This document shows, one piece after another, positions 49,638 to 59,245 of a DNA stretch of 64,000 nucleotides. The position numbers and the translations under genes were made by a program. Position 1 is the first letter of the stretch, and every line of letters begins with the position of its first letter. The DNA is taken from NCBI GenBank assembly GCA_036986155.1, contig BTRA01000001.1, forward strand, positions 1 through 64,000, written 5' to 3'. Under the pieces are notes generated by a model, which ran no database searches, had not been told where the DNA came from, and saw only the letters and a program-made list of their open reading frames with translations. The stretch comes from JACZXQ01 sp036986155. Its GTDB lineage: Bacteria; Gemmatimonadota; Gemmatimonadetes; Longimicrobiales; Gaopeijiaceae.

Positions 49638-51731
49638 CTAGACCGTCGCCAGTTTGCGTGGCGCAAGGGGCTCGATCTCGACACCGGGCTCCCACTTGGT
49701 GACGTGTCCTGCAAGGGCGCTGGCCGCCACGGAGTAAGGTGACACCAGATAGAGCTGCCCAGGACCCGATCGACCTGGGAAGTTGCGGTTCTGGGACGAC
49801 ACCGATACTTCCTTCGCCTCACGGGTTATGCCTGGGCCCGCAGCGATGCACGCACCGCAGCCGGGCTCGACGAAGCTCGCGCCGACGCGGTCAAAAAGAT
49901 CCAGGTAGCCCTGCGCCCGGCAGTATTCCCGAACCTCTACGGATCCGCACTGGATATAGCAGTCGACGTCCGGGTGAACCGCTAGGCCCCAGCGGTCGTT
50001 CGCCTCGCTGAACACTCGGGCGTACATGTCCATGTCTGCCTTCTTGCCCGCCGTGCATGAACCCGCATAGGCGATGTCGATTCTGACCGGAGCATCGAGC
50101 TCGTCGATGAGCAGACCGTTGCCGGGGTCACCCGGAAGGGCCGCCATGGGACGCACCTGGGAGGCGTCGAGCTCGATGACCTTCACGTACTCGGCCGCCG
50201 TGTCGCTCTGCATTCCCTCGACCAAGCCTTCGGCCCGCGCGCGGTCCATACCCCGTTCGCTCACCAGGAACTCGACGGTCTTGCTATCGGCACCGACGAG
50301 TCCAGTGAATGCGCCCACTTCGGCCGCCATGTTCGTCATCGTCGCCCTCTCATCGACCGACAGTGCCTCGACCGCGGGGCCGGCGTACTCGATGATCTGG
50401 CCGATCGCGTGCCCCTCCCGGATGTAGGGGTGCCGTAGGATTTCCAGCATGTAATCCTTCGCGGTCACGTTGACTGCAGGCGTCCCATCGATCACCACCT
50501 TGAAGGACACCGGCACGCTGGCGCGCACGTCCTTGGTGATCCACGAGTTGAAGATTGCCGTCGTCCCTACTCCGAAGGCCACGCACCCGATGGCACCGGC
50601 GTGTGGCGTGTGAGAGTCGGTTCCGATGACGAGCATGCCCGGCTCGGCATATTCCTCCAGGATCTTCGAGTGGCAGATGGCCTCCGAGCCCAAGCGCTGC
50701 CCCATGAGCTCGCCGTACAGGCGGATGCCCTGTTTATTCGCGAACTCCCGTTGCTTGACCTCCAACTCGTTCGCGACGTCGAGCAGGCCCTCTTCGATTC
50801 GCTCCTGACTCATGACCTTGGACAGGAAGGTGAGGTGATCCCGGAAGAACAGAATGCTGTCGGGGTCCACGACTTTGGCGTCCGCGCCCACCTTTTGCTC
50901 GAAGAAGATGGCGGACATGGGGGTCACGTACTCGTGTGAGAAACGGATGTCAGTACGGAAGAACCCGGCCTCACCCGTAGCAACCGCAGGCACGCCGACT
51001 TCATTCTCGGCCGCGTCCACCACCCAGTGGCTGGCGAAGATCTTCTCGCCGAGCGTCATGGGACGATCGGAAGGCCGCCGCTCGGCGAGCGAGGTGGGAG
51101 TGGGCACGGTAACCTGCCCCTGAAGCCGGGCCACATTGAACTCGAACAGCCCTCCGTATTCGATGATCTGTCGCGTGATCTCGTCCGTGCCCTCCGTGAA
51201 CTCCGCCAACTGGATTTCCTCACCCGACTCGATCCTCCGAATCAGATCGAAGTCGGTCGTCGTGAGCATGCCGAGATTCTGGCAGTTCTCGTTGTAGATC
51301 CTCTCGATGCTCTCCCCGACCACGACCTGGATACCGGCCATGAGTTCGGCATACGGGCTCTGCTCACGGCTGCTGCCCTTGCCACGCCGCTTGCCGGCCA
51401 CCGAACAGACAAAGCCGCCGTTTCTCACACTGCCTCGTGTGACCGGTGACTCAGCGTCGCCGGTAGCGTGGTTCGTTGCCCGAAGTCCCAAGTACGGAAA
51501 GTCGCCCAATGTCTCATCGTGGAAGTAGCAGATGTACGCCGGCGTGATCTCGTCCGTGCTGATCTGATCACGGAGCTTCGCGCGCAGGTCATTCGTGAGG
51601 TCGAGGCGAGCGCCTTCTTCGAGTTGGGCGCGCATCTGCTCTGCGTCGTCCAGCAGATATAGGATCCGTCCCGCAAACCGAAGCGTACTAGCGCGGCGCG
51701 TCATGGGGAGGTTCAGAAGGTCAGGATTCAT
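49638..51731 (-). CDS. Aconitase-superfamily hydro-lyase with N-terminal swivel domain
   Basis: A 697-residue protein. The N-terminal part (about residues 15-200) resembles the LeuD/swivel domain, including the DQISTDEITPA segment. The rest is the large LeuC-like catalytic part, with DSHTPHAGAIGCVAFGVG, AGSCTAGKK (first cluster cysteine), EPGCGACIAAG (second and third cysteines) and SVSSQNRNFPGRSG (substrate serine/arginine region). In classical aconitase A and IRP the swivel is at the C-terminus; here it precedes the catalytic domain, as in AcnB but without the HEAT domain. Reaction is probably hydration/dehydration of a citrate-like or isopropylmalate-like acid. Confidence 0.87.
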   Translation of the reverse strand: MNPDLLNLPMTRRASTLRFAGRILYLLDDAEQMRAQLEEGARLDLTNDLRAKLRDQISTDEITPAYICYFHDETLGDFPYLGLRATNHATGDAESPVTRGSVRNGGFVCSVAGKRRGKGSSREQSPYAELMAGIQVVVGESIERIYNENCQNLGMLTTTDFDLIRRIESGEEIQLAEFTEGTDEITRQIIEYGGLFEFNVARLQGQVTVPTPTSLAERRPSDRPMTLGEKIFASHWVVDAAENEVGVPAVATGEAGFFRTDIRFSHEYVTPMSAIFFEQKVGADAKVVDPDSILFFRDHLTFLSKVMSQERIEEGLLDVANELEVKQREFANKQGIRLYGELMGQRLGSEAICHSKILEEYAEPGMLVIGTDSHTPHAGAIGCVAFGVGTTAIFNSWITKDVRASVPVSFKVVIDGTPAVNVTAKDYMLEILRHPYIREGHAIGQIIEYAGPAVEALSVDERATMTNMAAEVGAFTGLVGADSKTVEFLVSERGMDRARAEGLVEGMQSDTAAEYVKVIELDASQVRPMAALPGDPGNGLLIDELDAPVRIDIAYAGSCTAGKKADMDMYARVFSEANDRWGLAVHPDVDCYIQCGSVEVREYCRAQGYLDLFDRVGASFVEPGCGACIAAGPGITREAKEVSVSSQNRNFPGRSGPGQLYLVSPYSVAASALAGHVTKWEPGVEIEPLAPRKLATV

Positions 51732-51983
51732 ATGAGTTCAGGTGATGGTCGTGTCGGTGCTTACAGGTACGGATCGCATACCCACGCATAGCCGGTAAGA
51801 GCCCACCCGGAGGGCAAAGGCCGACCGGAGGGCCGTGGAAGATCACGTGCCGTTGGGGCTACCGGCAAGGCAACCCTCTCTCTGGCGAAGGCGTCGTATT
51901 TCCACCACACCTTAGGATGACACTTGTAGAAGATCTAATCCTGTGGAAGAGTCCACCAACGTTGGCGGGAAGGCAGAACCGTG

Positions 51984-53129
51984 ATGAGGAAGGTACTTCT
52001 GAGACTTGCGGCGGTAAGCGCCGTGGGGTTTTCGGCCGTCCCCGTGTTTGCACAGGGACCTACGTTGACCAAGGACGCCGAATTCCCCGAAGGCTTCGGG
52101 CTGCTGAGCACCGTTCGCGAGCTTCCGGACGGCCGGGTGATGGTCGCCGATCCTCTCGGTCAGATGCTGGCGATCTTGGACATGGACTCGGGAGAGATGG
52201 AGATGCTCGGCCGAGAAGGGCCCGGTCCGGATGAGTACCGACAGCCGGATGCCGTTCACGCAATGCCCGGGGACTCCACGCTCTTGGTGGATCTTGGGAA
52301 CGCGCGCCTGACGATGATGGATGCGCAGGGTACCTTCGGGCAGACAGTGCCGATCGCGGTGGGTCAGGCAGGACGCGGTGGCCCGGGCTCCCTCCAGATG
52401 ATGCTCCCGAGAGCGGTGGACGCTGAGGGCCGGATCTACTTCGCACTTGGTGGCGGCTTCGGAGGGGCGGACTCCACGGCGATCGGTCGGTACGATCGAG
52501 CGACGCGGGCGATCGATACAGTTGCTCGCGTGAAGCCCCGAGAAGTGCGGCGGTCGGAAAGTCGCGGGGACATCGATATTCGTCCGCTTCCCATGACCCC
52601 CCAAGACGATTGGGCTGTTGGGCGTGACGGCACGATCGCGCTGATCCGATCGGACGGCTACTACGTCCAGGTGATCCATCCCGACGGGCGGGTGTCGACC
52701 GGCCCCACCGTGCAGCATAAGCTCGTCCGACCCGGAGACGCGGAGAAGCTGGCCTGGGTCGAAGCGAGCCGAGGCGGGCTATCCATTCGTGTCGAGGCCG
52801 GCCCCGGGGGCCAGCGATCCATAGCCATGAGCCGTGGGGATGGCGGACGTGGAACTCCGGACATTGGAGCGTACGAGTGGCCCAGCAGGATGCCGGCGTT
52901 CAGGGCGGGTGCGACCGTGGTCGACCCATACGGTGGCATCTGGGTCGGGCGCACCACCAAGCTCGGTGTCGAGACGCTCTACGACGTCTTCGACCACGAA
53001 GGCAACAAGACGGGCGAGGTAACCTTCGCTCCCAACTCGAGAATCATCGGATTCGGTGCCGGGACCGCGTACGTCGTTCGAACGGACGACTTCGGACTAC
53101 AGTGGCTCGAGCGGTACCGCGTCGCCTGA
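51984..53129 (+). CDS. Secreted six-bladed beta-propeller protein
   Basis: A 381-residue exported protein. The signal peptide ends near PVFAQ. Repeated blade motifs are visible: VRELPDGRVMVADPLGQMLAILD, AVDAEGRIYFALGGG, DGTIALIRSDGYYVQVIHPDG and VVDPYGGIWVGRTTK, as in NHL/6-bladed TolB-like propellers. Its EGPGPDEY segment is common in secreted propellers of this type from soil bacteria. Function unknown. An in-frame GTG lies three bases before ATG 51984. Confidence 0.8.
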   Translation: MRKVLLRLAAVSAVGFSAVPVFAQGPTLTKDAEFPEGFGLLSTVRELPDGRVMVADPLGQMLAILDMDSGEMEMLGREGPGPDEYRQPDAVHAMPGDSTLLVDLGNARLTMMDAQGTFGQTVPIAVGQAGRGGPGSLQMMLPRAVDAEGRIYFALGGGFGGADSTAIGRYDRATRAIDTVARVKPREVRRSESRGDIDIRPLPMTPQDDWAVGRDGTIALIRSDGYYVQVIHPDGRVSTGPTVQHKLVRPGDAEKLAWVEASRGGLSIRVEAGPGGQRSIAMSRGDGGRGTPDIGAYEWPSRMPAFRAGATVVDPYGGIWVGRTTKLGVETLYDVFDHEGNKTGEVTFAPNSRIIGFGAGTAYVVRTDDFGLQWLERYRVA

Positions 53130-53236
53130 CTCCAGCGCGGCTTCCTTGACGGTGGCATGCCCGGGGCTTCTTATTGCCGCGACCATCAGCCGGCCGGTTT
53201 CGGTCCGTGCTGGCAGCCCGCACCGGAGGAAGTGAG

Positions 53237-54592
53237 ATGCCCGAAGCGACTGAGCCTGGAGCCTCGAACAACCGAGGGACGTGGGGGTCCGAGTTCGGGT
53301 TCATAATCGCGGCAGTTGGGAGCGCCGTCGGGCTCGGGAACATGTGGAGGTTCTCCGCCACGACAGCCTCGAGCGGTGGGGCGGCGTTCGTGCTGCTCTA
53401 CATCGGGCTCACTTTTTTGGTGGGCATCCCACTGCTCATGGCCGAGTTGGCGATCGGCCGGCGCATGAAACTGAGTCCGATCGGGGCTCTGCGCGGCGCC
53501 ATCGGGCCCGCGTGGGTACCCGTCGGCTATCTGTTTGTGATCGCTGGGTTCGTGATCTTCTCCTTCTATGCGGTCATCGCGGGTTGGGCAGTACGGTATG
53601 GACTGGAGGCTGTTCTGTCTGGCCTGCCTGCCGATCCAGGGCAGCACTTCGGGGATATTGCCACCGGCGTTCCGGCGGCGATCTATCACGTGGCCTTCGT
53701 AGCTATCACGGTGGCGATCGTCATGGCCGGCGTTCAGAAGGGGATCGAGAAAGCAGCAGTCATTCTCATGCCCTTGTTGTTTGCCATACTCGTGGGTTTG
53801 GCCATATGGGCGGCCACTCTTCCGGGTGCCGGCGCGGGGTACGAATTCTACCTATCGCCCGACTTCAGCCAGTTGCTTGATGCCGAGACGATCGGGCTCG
53901 CCGCCGGCCAAACCTACTTCTCGCTCAGCTTGGGAATGGGCGCGATTCTCACGTTCGCGTCGTACATGGGCCGCGGCCACAACCTCGGCAAAGAAGGCGT
54001 GATCATCGCCTTTGCGGACTTCGCGGTCGCATTCGTGGCTGGTCTCGTGGTCTTCCCCGTGGTCTTCGCGCTGGGATTCAGCGACCAGGTCATCGGGCTC
54101 TCGGCGTCGGACGCCGAGGGGGTGTTGTTCATCGCGCTTCCAGGCGCCTTTGCGGCCATGGGGGCATGGGGACGGGTCATCGGGATACTGTTCTTCTTCG
54201 GATTGTCCGTTGCCGCGCTGACATCGACGATCTCGCTACTCGAAGTCGTGGTATCGTCTGTGATCGACGAGTGGAAGATACCGAGGGCGAAGGCGTCGCT
54301 GCTCATCGGTGGGGGTATCGCCATCGTAGGTATCGCCCCCGCCATGTCGCTGCGGATCTTGGGTCAGATGAACAGCATCGCCGGCGAACTCTTCTTGGGT
54401 CTCGGTGCGTTCCTCACCGTGATCGCGGTGGGGTGGATCATGGACGATCCGGTGTCCGAGTTGGCGGATGGCGCGTCGCCGTTCATCAAGAAGACCCTAC
54501 CGATCTGGTATGGGGTGGTGCGCTACGTCCTGCCGGTCATCACGGGCGGCGTGCTCTTCATCATGATTCAGTCGAAGTTCTTCTCTGGTTGA
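53237..54592 (+). CDS. Sodium-dependent neurotransmitter-symporter-family transporter
   Basis: A 451-residue membrane protein with about 11 helices. FIIAAVGSAVGLGNMWRFSATTASSGGAAFVLLY is the unwound helix-1 sodium/substrate motif of the NSS/SNF family, and IGLAAGQTYFSLSLGMGAILTFASYMG is helix 6. It imports an amino acid or similar amine with sodium. Substrate cannot be told. ATG at 53237 has GGAGGAAGTG upstream. The gene precedes the BMP ABC operon by 43 nt and could be cotranscribed. Confidence 0.93.
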   Translation: MPEATEPGASNNRGTWGSEFGFIIAAVGSAVGLGNMWRFSATTASSGGAAFVLLYIGLTFLVGIPLLMAELAIGRRMKLSPIGALRGAIGPAWVPVGYLFVIAGFVIFSFYAVIAGWAVRYGLEAVLSGLPADPGQHFGDIATGVPAAIYHVAFVAITVAIVMAGVQKGIEKAAVILMPLLFAILVGLAIWAATLPGAGAGYEFYLSPDFSQLLDAETIGLAAGQTYFSLSLGMGAILTFASYMGRGHNLGKEGVIIAFADFAVAFVAGLVVFPVVFALGFSDQVIGLSASDAEGVLFIALPGAFAAMGAWGRVIGILFFFGLSVAALTSTISLLEVVVSSVIDEWKIPRAKASLLIGGGIAIVGIAPAMSLRILGQMNSIAGELFLGLGAFLTVIAVGWIMDDPVSELADGASPFIKKTLPIWYGVVRYVLPVITGGVLFIMIQSKFFSG

Positions 54593-54635
54593 TCTGGAAT
54601 CGGCCGCGGCGATGTCGCGGTGGGAGGCGGGCAAC

Positions 54636-55652
54636 ATGGGACGAGCAAGCCGACTGGGCCTTTGGCTTTCAATCCTCCTGTCGGCGTGCCAGCCGGCGGG
54701 GGAGGCCGTCCTCGCGCCATTCCAGGTGGCGTTGCTCACCTCCGGTCCCGTCAGTGACGCGGGATGGTATGCCGGCGCGTACGAAGGCCTCCAGATGATT
54801 GCCGACTCCTTCGGTGCGGGCATCAGCCATCAGCAAACCCGCACGCCCGCCGAGTTCGACGAAGCGTTTTTCGCGTATGCCTCTTCGGGGTATGACCTCA
54901 TCTTCGCGCACGGCTTCGAATACCAGGACGCGGCCATCCGTGCGGGCGCAGAGTTCCCCGAGATGACAATCATCGTGAGCGCCGGCGGGCGGGTCGCGCG
55001 AAATGTCATTCCGCTCATCTTCCAATTGGAGGAGGGAAGTTATCTGGCCGGCATCGCGGCGGGATCGTTGACCAAGACCGGAGTCATAGGGATGGTCGGG
55101 GGTGTGGCCATTCCGCCCGCCGAGGGCACGTTCGTCGCGTTCGAGGCGGGTGCGAGATCGGTGAGGCCGGATGTGCAGGTCCTCGTGACGTGGATCGGAA
55201 GCTGGAACGACGTGACGGCGGCCAAGGAAGCCGCGGTGGCCCTGCTCAGGAGCGATGTGGACATCCTCATCCACAACACGGATGCGGCGAGTTTCGGAGT
55301 CTTTCAAGCGGTTCGCGAGGCGCGAGGCGCTGGACGAGATGTCTGGGCGATGGGAATGAACCGGGATCAGAACGGTGTGGCGCCCGAGCTCATCCTTGGG
55401 AGCGCGGTGATCCGGATTCCAGAGGGATTCATGGAGATTACACGCCTTTGGTACCGCGGCAATCTCCCTGACGGGGCCTACTACGCCGGCGGCAGGGCGG
55501 CCTTGGTCGACTACCTCGTGAATCCGGCGCAGGTGGCCAAGTACTCCCCCGAACTCTTGACCCTGCTGGAGGAAACACGGACCGGCATTCGAGAGGGCAC
55601 GGTGGACATCCCACGGATCCAGTTCGTTGGCGATGAGGAAGCGAACCGCTGA
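54636..55652 (+). CDS. BMP/Med-family ABC transporter substrate-binding lipoprotein
   Basis: A 338-residue lipoprotein with lipobox LLSAC near residue 17. The mature part matches the BMP family of nucleoside-binding proteins (TSGPVSDAGWYAGAYEGL, GFEYQDAAIRAGAEFPEM, GSYLAGIAAGSLTKTGVIGMVGG, VAFEAGARSVRPDVQV, HNTDAASFGVFQAV, ILGSAVIRIPEG). ATG at 54636 has GGGAGGCGGG 8 nt upstream; an earlier in-frame ATG at 54612 is not needed. It supplies substrate to the transporter genes that follow. Confidence 0.9.
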   Translation: MGRASRLGLWLSILLSACQPAGEAVLAPFQVALLTSGPVSDAGWYAGAYEGLQMIADSFGAGISHQQTRTPAEFDEAFFAYASSGYDLIFAHGFEYQDAAIRAGAEFPEMTIIVSAGGRVARNVIPLIFQLEEGSYLAGIAAGSLTKTGVIGMVGGVAIPPAEGTFVAFEAGARSVRPDVQVLVTWIGSWNDVTAAKEAAVALLRSDVDILIHNTDAASFGVFQAVREARGAGRDVWAMGMNRDQNGVAPELILGSAVIRIPEGFMEITRLWYRGNLPDGAYYAGGRAALVDYLVNPAQVAKYSPELLTLLEETRTGIREGTVDIPRIQFVGDEEANR

Positions 55653-55653
55653 C

Positions 55654-57183
55654 ATGACCGACGGGGGCGCCGATTCCGCCTCCCCGCCTTCGGTCGAGCT
55701 CGAGGCCATTCGAAAGCGTTTTGGTCCCGTCGTCGCGCTGGACGGGGTCGATCTCGCGGCTTTCCCTGGAGAAGTACACGCCCTCGTCGGTGAGAACGGA
55801 GCCGGCAAGACCACATTGATGGGAGTGCTCTCCGGCGTCGTGCGGGCGGACCAGGGCGTGATCCGTATTGCAGGCCGCTCGGTCCGGCTGGCCAAGCCGA
55901 GAGACGCCTGGGCCTCCGGGATCGGCATGGTGCACCAACACCTTACGCTGGTTCCCGAACTCACGGTTCTCGAGAATGTCGCCCTAGGGGTCCGTTCCGC
56001 CGCATGGGGCCTGCGCTTGCCGTTCGACCAGGTGAGGTCGCGGTTGGAGGCGCTCTCCCATGAGACCGGCCTCTCCGTCGATCCGGACGTTGTCGTGGAG
56101 CGGCTTTCGGTGGGTGAGCGGCAGCGAGTAGAGATCCTCAAGGTGCTCAACCGGGATCCACGGGTTCTCGTCCTGGACGAGCCGACCTCGGTGCTGGCGC
56201 CCCGAGAGGTGGAGGAGTTCTTCCACGTGCTTCGAGGGTTGGCATACGAGGGACGCACGGTATTGCTCATCGCGCACAAGATCGACGAAATCCTCGCTGT
56301 GGCCGACCGCATCACGGTGCTCCGCGGGGGGCGTGTGGTCCACTCGGGGGCGAGCCACGCGATGGACTCTGGGTCGCTGGCCCACCTGATGATCGGGCGC
56401 GACGTGGCTGCACGTGAACTCCCGCAGCCGTCCGAACCCGGCGCCGAGCTGGTTCGCCTCGAGGGGGTCAGCGCCCGTGGCTCCAGGGGTGAGGTGGCCC
56501 TCAGTGATGTGCACCTGACGGTGCGGCGGGGTGAGATCGTGGGTGTCGCCGGAGTGGATGGAAACGGCCAGCGGGAGCTAGCGCTCCTCCTTGCCGGAGC
56601 CGAGTCGCCTGAGTCGGGGAGTGTCCAGCTACCGGACACCGTGGGATTCGTCCCGGCGGACCGAATGGGCGAGGCATTGGTGCCCGACTTCGACCTGACG
56701 CAAAACGTGGCGCTCGCGCTCACGGACATGCCCAAGTACAGACGTGGAGCACTGCTGCGTTGGGGGCGGCTGCGTTCGGCTACCGCCAGACTCATGGACC
56801 GGCACGGAGTCGGTGCTCCCTCTTTAGATGTGCGTGCCTGGATGCTTTCGGGCGGCAACCAGCAGAAGCTCGTGGTCGGACGCGAACTGATACGGAGCCA
56901 GGCGCTGTTGATCGCGCACAACCCTACCCGTGGCCTCGATGTCGCCGCCGGACGGTTCGTGCAGGACGAGCTCAGGCGTTTGAGTCGATCGACGAAGGAA
57001 GCGGACGGCGAGGACCCACCCGGCATCGTGGTCATCTCGAGTGATCTCGATGAGGTCCTCGAGCTGTCCGACCGCCTCTTCGTGCTCAGAAAGGGACGGC
57101 TGTTGACGGTCCCGGAGGCTCGGCGCACGAGGGAGTTCGTAGGCGCGCTCATGCTTGCGTACGATGGGGATTCGGGTGAATAG
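55654..57183 (+). CDS. ABC transporter ATPase, nucleoside/sugar type (two NBDs)
   Basis: A 509-residue protein with two tandem ATPase domains. The first has Walker A GENGAGKTTLMGV, the signature LSVGERQRVEI and Walker B RVLVLDEPTSVL. The second has a modified Walker A GVDGNGQREL, the signature LSGGNQQKLVVGREL and the switch region NPTRGLDVAAG. Such double ATPases with a degenerate second Walker A belong to BMP-type nucleoside and simple-sugar importers. Upstream ATG at 55633 would overlap the previous gene; 55654 is preferred. Confidence 0.92.
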   Translation: MTDGGADSASPPSVELEAIRKRFGPVVALDGVDLAAFPGEVHALVGENGAGKTTLMGVLSGVVRADQGVIRIAGRSVRLAKPRDAWASGIGMVHQHLTLVPELTVLENVALGVRSAAWGLRLPFDQVRSRLEALSHETGLSVDPDVVVERLSVGERQRVEILKVLNRDPRVLVLDEPTSVLAPREVEEFFHVLRGLAYEGRTVLLIAHKIDEILAVADRITVLRGGRVVHSGASHAMDSGSLAHLMIGRDVAARELPQPSEPGAELVRLEGVSARGSRGEVALSDVHLTVRRGEIVGVAGVDGNGQRELALLLAGAESPESGSVQLPDTVGFVPADRMGEALVPDFDLTQNVALALTDMPKYRRGALLRWGRLRSATARLMDRHGVGAPSLDVRAWMLSGGNQQKLVVGRELIRSQALLIAHNPTRGLDVAAGRFVQDELRRLSRSTKEADGEDPPGIVVISSDLDEVLELSDRLFVLRKGRLLTVPEARRTREFVGALMLAYDGDSGE

Positions 57184-58249
57184 GGTACTCCGGTTTGGTG
57201 GCTTGTGGGTGGCGCTGGCAGCGCTGCTGATCACCGGTGTAGTGGCTGTGGGGGCGCTCGTGGCTGGCGGATACGATCCCGGAGTGGCCCTGAGTGCCCT
57301 CGTTCGGGGTGCTGCAGGGTCACCGGAGCAGCTGTTTTCGGTCACGCTCGTTCGCTCCGTGCCGCTCATTCTGACGGGCCTCGCCGTGGCTCTGGCTTTT
57401 CGGGCCGGCGTCTGGAACATCGGTGCGGAGGGCCAGCTGTACGCGGGCGCAATAGCGGGCGTGTGGGTCGGACTGGCCGCCGGCGACCTTCCTGGATGGA
57501 TCGTCGTGCCTCTCGTGTTGCTGGTCTCGTCGACTGCCGGAGCCGTGTGGGCGTTGATTCCGACGCTGATGCGGCTACGACTGGGCGTCTACGAGGTCAT
57601 CACCACCATTCTCATGAACTTCGTGGCGATCCAATTGGTCGGTTACATGGTGAGTGGACCGCTCCAGGAGTCCCGCGGGGTCTTTCCCCAGACCGATGCG
57701 ATCTCCGCTTCCGCCCGGCTGCCGCTACTGATTCCCGGCACGCGACTCCACATCGGATTCGCGGTGGCGCTGTTGCTGGGAGCAGCGCTGTGGGTGGTGC
57801 TCCGAAGCACGGTGTTCGGCTTCAGGCTCCAGGTGGTGGGCCAAAGCCCGGCTGCGGCCCGCATCACGGGGCGGATCGATGGGGCGAGGGTAATCTTCGT
57901 GACGTTCCTAGCCTCCGGCGGGCTCGCGGGGCTGGCTGGAGCGATGGAGGTCTCCGGGCGGACGTTCGCCCTGTACGAGGGCCTGTCCCCCGGGTGGGGG
58001 TACACGGCGATCGCGGTCGCGTTACTCGCGGGATTGCATCCGATGGGAGTGGTGGGCGTGGGGATCCTGTTTGGGGCGCTCGAGGGTGGGGCTGGGGCCA
58101 TGCAGCGCGAGGCGGGGATCCCCGAGGCGTGGGTGAGCGGGATCGAGGCATTGGTCATTCTAGCCGTGCTCGCCGCGGACCAGGGCCGAAAGTGGTTTGC
58201 CCGCACCCGGTCGGAACGCGCCCGACCTGCGGAGTCGTCGGTTGGCTGA
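57164..58249 (+). CDS. BMP-type ABC transporter permease, first subunit
   Basis: A 361-residue membrane protein with about nine helices. PLILTGLAVALAFRAGVWNIGAEGQLYAGA is the signature of the branched-chain/simple-sugar/nucleoside permease family, and LRLGVYEVITTILMNFVAIQLVGYMVSGPLQE is typical of its nucleoside members. The frame begins inside the ATPase gene; TTG 57155, ATG 57164 and GTG 57176 are all possible starts. It pairs with the next gene's permease. Confidence 0.9.
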   Translation: MGIRVNRVLRFGGLWVALAALLITGVVAVGALVAGGYDPGVALSALVRGAAGSPEQLFSVTLVRSVPLILTGLAVALAFRAGVWNIGAEGQLYAGAIAGVWVGLAAGDLPGWIVVPLVLLVSSTAGAVWALIPTLMRLRLGVYEVITTILMNFVAIQLVGYMVSGPLQESRGVFPQTDAISASARLPLLIPGTRLHIGFAVALLLGAALWVVLRSTVFGFRLQVVGQSPAAARITGRIDGARVIFVTFLASGGLAGLAGAMEVSGRTFALYEGLSPGWGYTAIAVALLAGLHPMGVVGVGILFGALEGGAGAMQREAGIPEAWVSGIEALVILAVLAADQGRKWFARTRSERARPAESSVG

Positions 58250-59171
58250 GGTGGCGCTGCTCACCTCGTTCCTGGCGGCTTCGGTCCGCCTGGGAGTGCC
58301 GCTCGCCCTGGCCGCGCTTGGCGAAACCGTCTCGGAGCGGGCGGGCGTGATCAACATCGGGCTCGAGGGATCACTTATCGCCGGCGCCTTGGGCGGCTCG
58401 TTGGGGGCAATGGCGTGGTCCTCTGCGCTCGGGGGCATCCTTGCCGGAGCTGCCGCGGGAGCGCTGGTCGCGGTGGTGTTTGCGGCCTTCGTGGTGGGGC
58501 TCAACACCGACCAGATCATCACCGGGACCGCCATCACGATGGGAGGGTTGGGTTTCACCGGGGCCGTATACCAGGCGCGGTTCGGGCTTGCCGGAGTCCC
58601 CTTGACGCTGCCGCCGCTCTCCTCCGTTCCCGTCCCTCTCCTGCACCGAATCCCGGTTCTCGGGCCAGCGCTTTTCGAGCAGGCTCCCACCGCCTATTTG
58701 GCGGTCGCCATGGGGATTCTTCTTTGGTTCGGCTTTTTCCGGACCGAATGGGGACTCGAGCTCCGGGCCGTGGGCGAGAGTCCCGACGCGGCCCAGGCGG
58801 CAGGCGTCAGGGTTCGCTGGACCCGGTTCTGGGCGACCGTTTTCGGCGGTCTCATGGCCGGCATAGCGGGCGCCCATCTCGCTTTGGACTCGGGCACGTT
58901 CGTCGAGGGGATGTCGGGCGGCCGCGGGTTCATCGCACTAGCCGTAGTCGTGCTGGGCCGCTGGAATCCTCTGTGGGTCGTCGTGGCTGCAAGTTTCTTC
59001 GGGGGAGCATCGGCCCTCCAGTTCTCGATGCAGGCACTCGGCTGGGACGTACCTCACCAGTTCTTTCTCGCGCTGCCCTACCTCTTGACCCTCGCAGCCC
59101 TCGCCGGTTGGGTTGGGCGCGCGCGCCCGCCGTCCGCTTTGGCACACCCTTGGCCCAAGACGACCATGTAG
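58242..59171 (+). CDS. BMP-type ABC transporter permease, second subunit
   Basis: A 309-residue membrane protein with about eight helices. LGETVSERAGVINIGLEGSLIAGALGG is the diagnostic motif (ERxGVxNIGxEG), and GLNTDQIITGTAITMGGLGFTGAVYQ follows as in NupC-like permeases. TTG at 58242 overlaps the preceding stop by 8 nt and has GGAG upstream; GTG at 58251 is the alternative. It completes the importer together with the lipoprotein, ATPase and first permease. Confidence 0.9.
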   Translation: MAEVALLTSFLAASVRLGVPLALAALGETVSERAGVINIGLEGSLIAGALGGSLGAMAWSSALGGILAGAAAGALVAVVFAAFVVGLNTDQIITGTAITMGGLGFTGAVYQARFGLAGVPLTLPPLSSVPVPLLHRIPVLGPALFEQAPTAYLAVAMGILLWFGFFRTEWGLELRAVGESPDAAQAAGVRVRWTRFWATVFGGLMAGIAGAHLALDSGTFVEGMSGGRGFIALAVVVLGRWNPLWVVVAASFFGGASALQFSMQALGWDVPHQFFLALPYLLTLAALAGWVGRARPPSALAHPWPKTTM

Positions 59172-59185
59172 TGGAGTCTGTGGGG

Positions 59186-59213
59186 CCGGGCTATCTCGCC
59201 CGGGTCGGCTTTT
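59186..59213 (+). terminator. Intrinsic terminator after ABC operon
   Basis: CCGGGC at 59186 pairs with GCCCGG at 59198 around TATCTC, followed by GTCGGCTTTT. This short hairpin with a T-run separates the ABC genes from the PIG-L gene. Its stem is only six pairs, so readthrough is possible. Confidence 0.55.
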
Positions 59214-59245
59214 CGTGAATGATGTGGGGAGATAGCTTCGAGCGC

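Noticed and set aside
54669..57152. An 827-aa minus-strand open frame
   Set aside because: It lies opposite the BMP lipoprotein and ABC ATPase genes, whose motifs are conserved; its product is Ser/Arg/Thr-rich low-complexity typical of GC-rich antisense frames.
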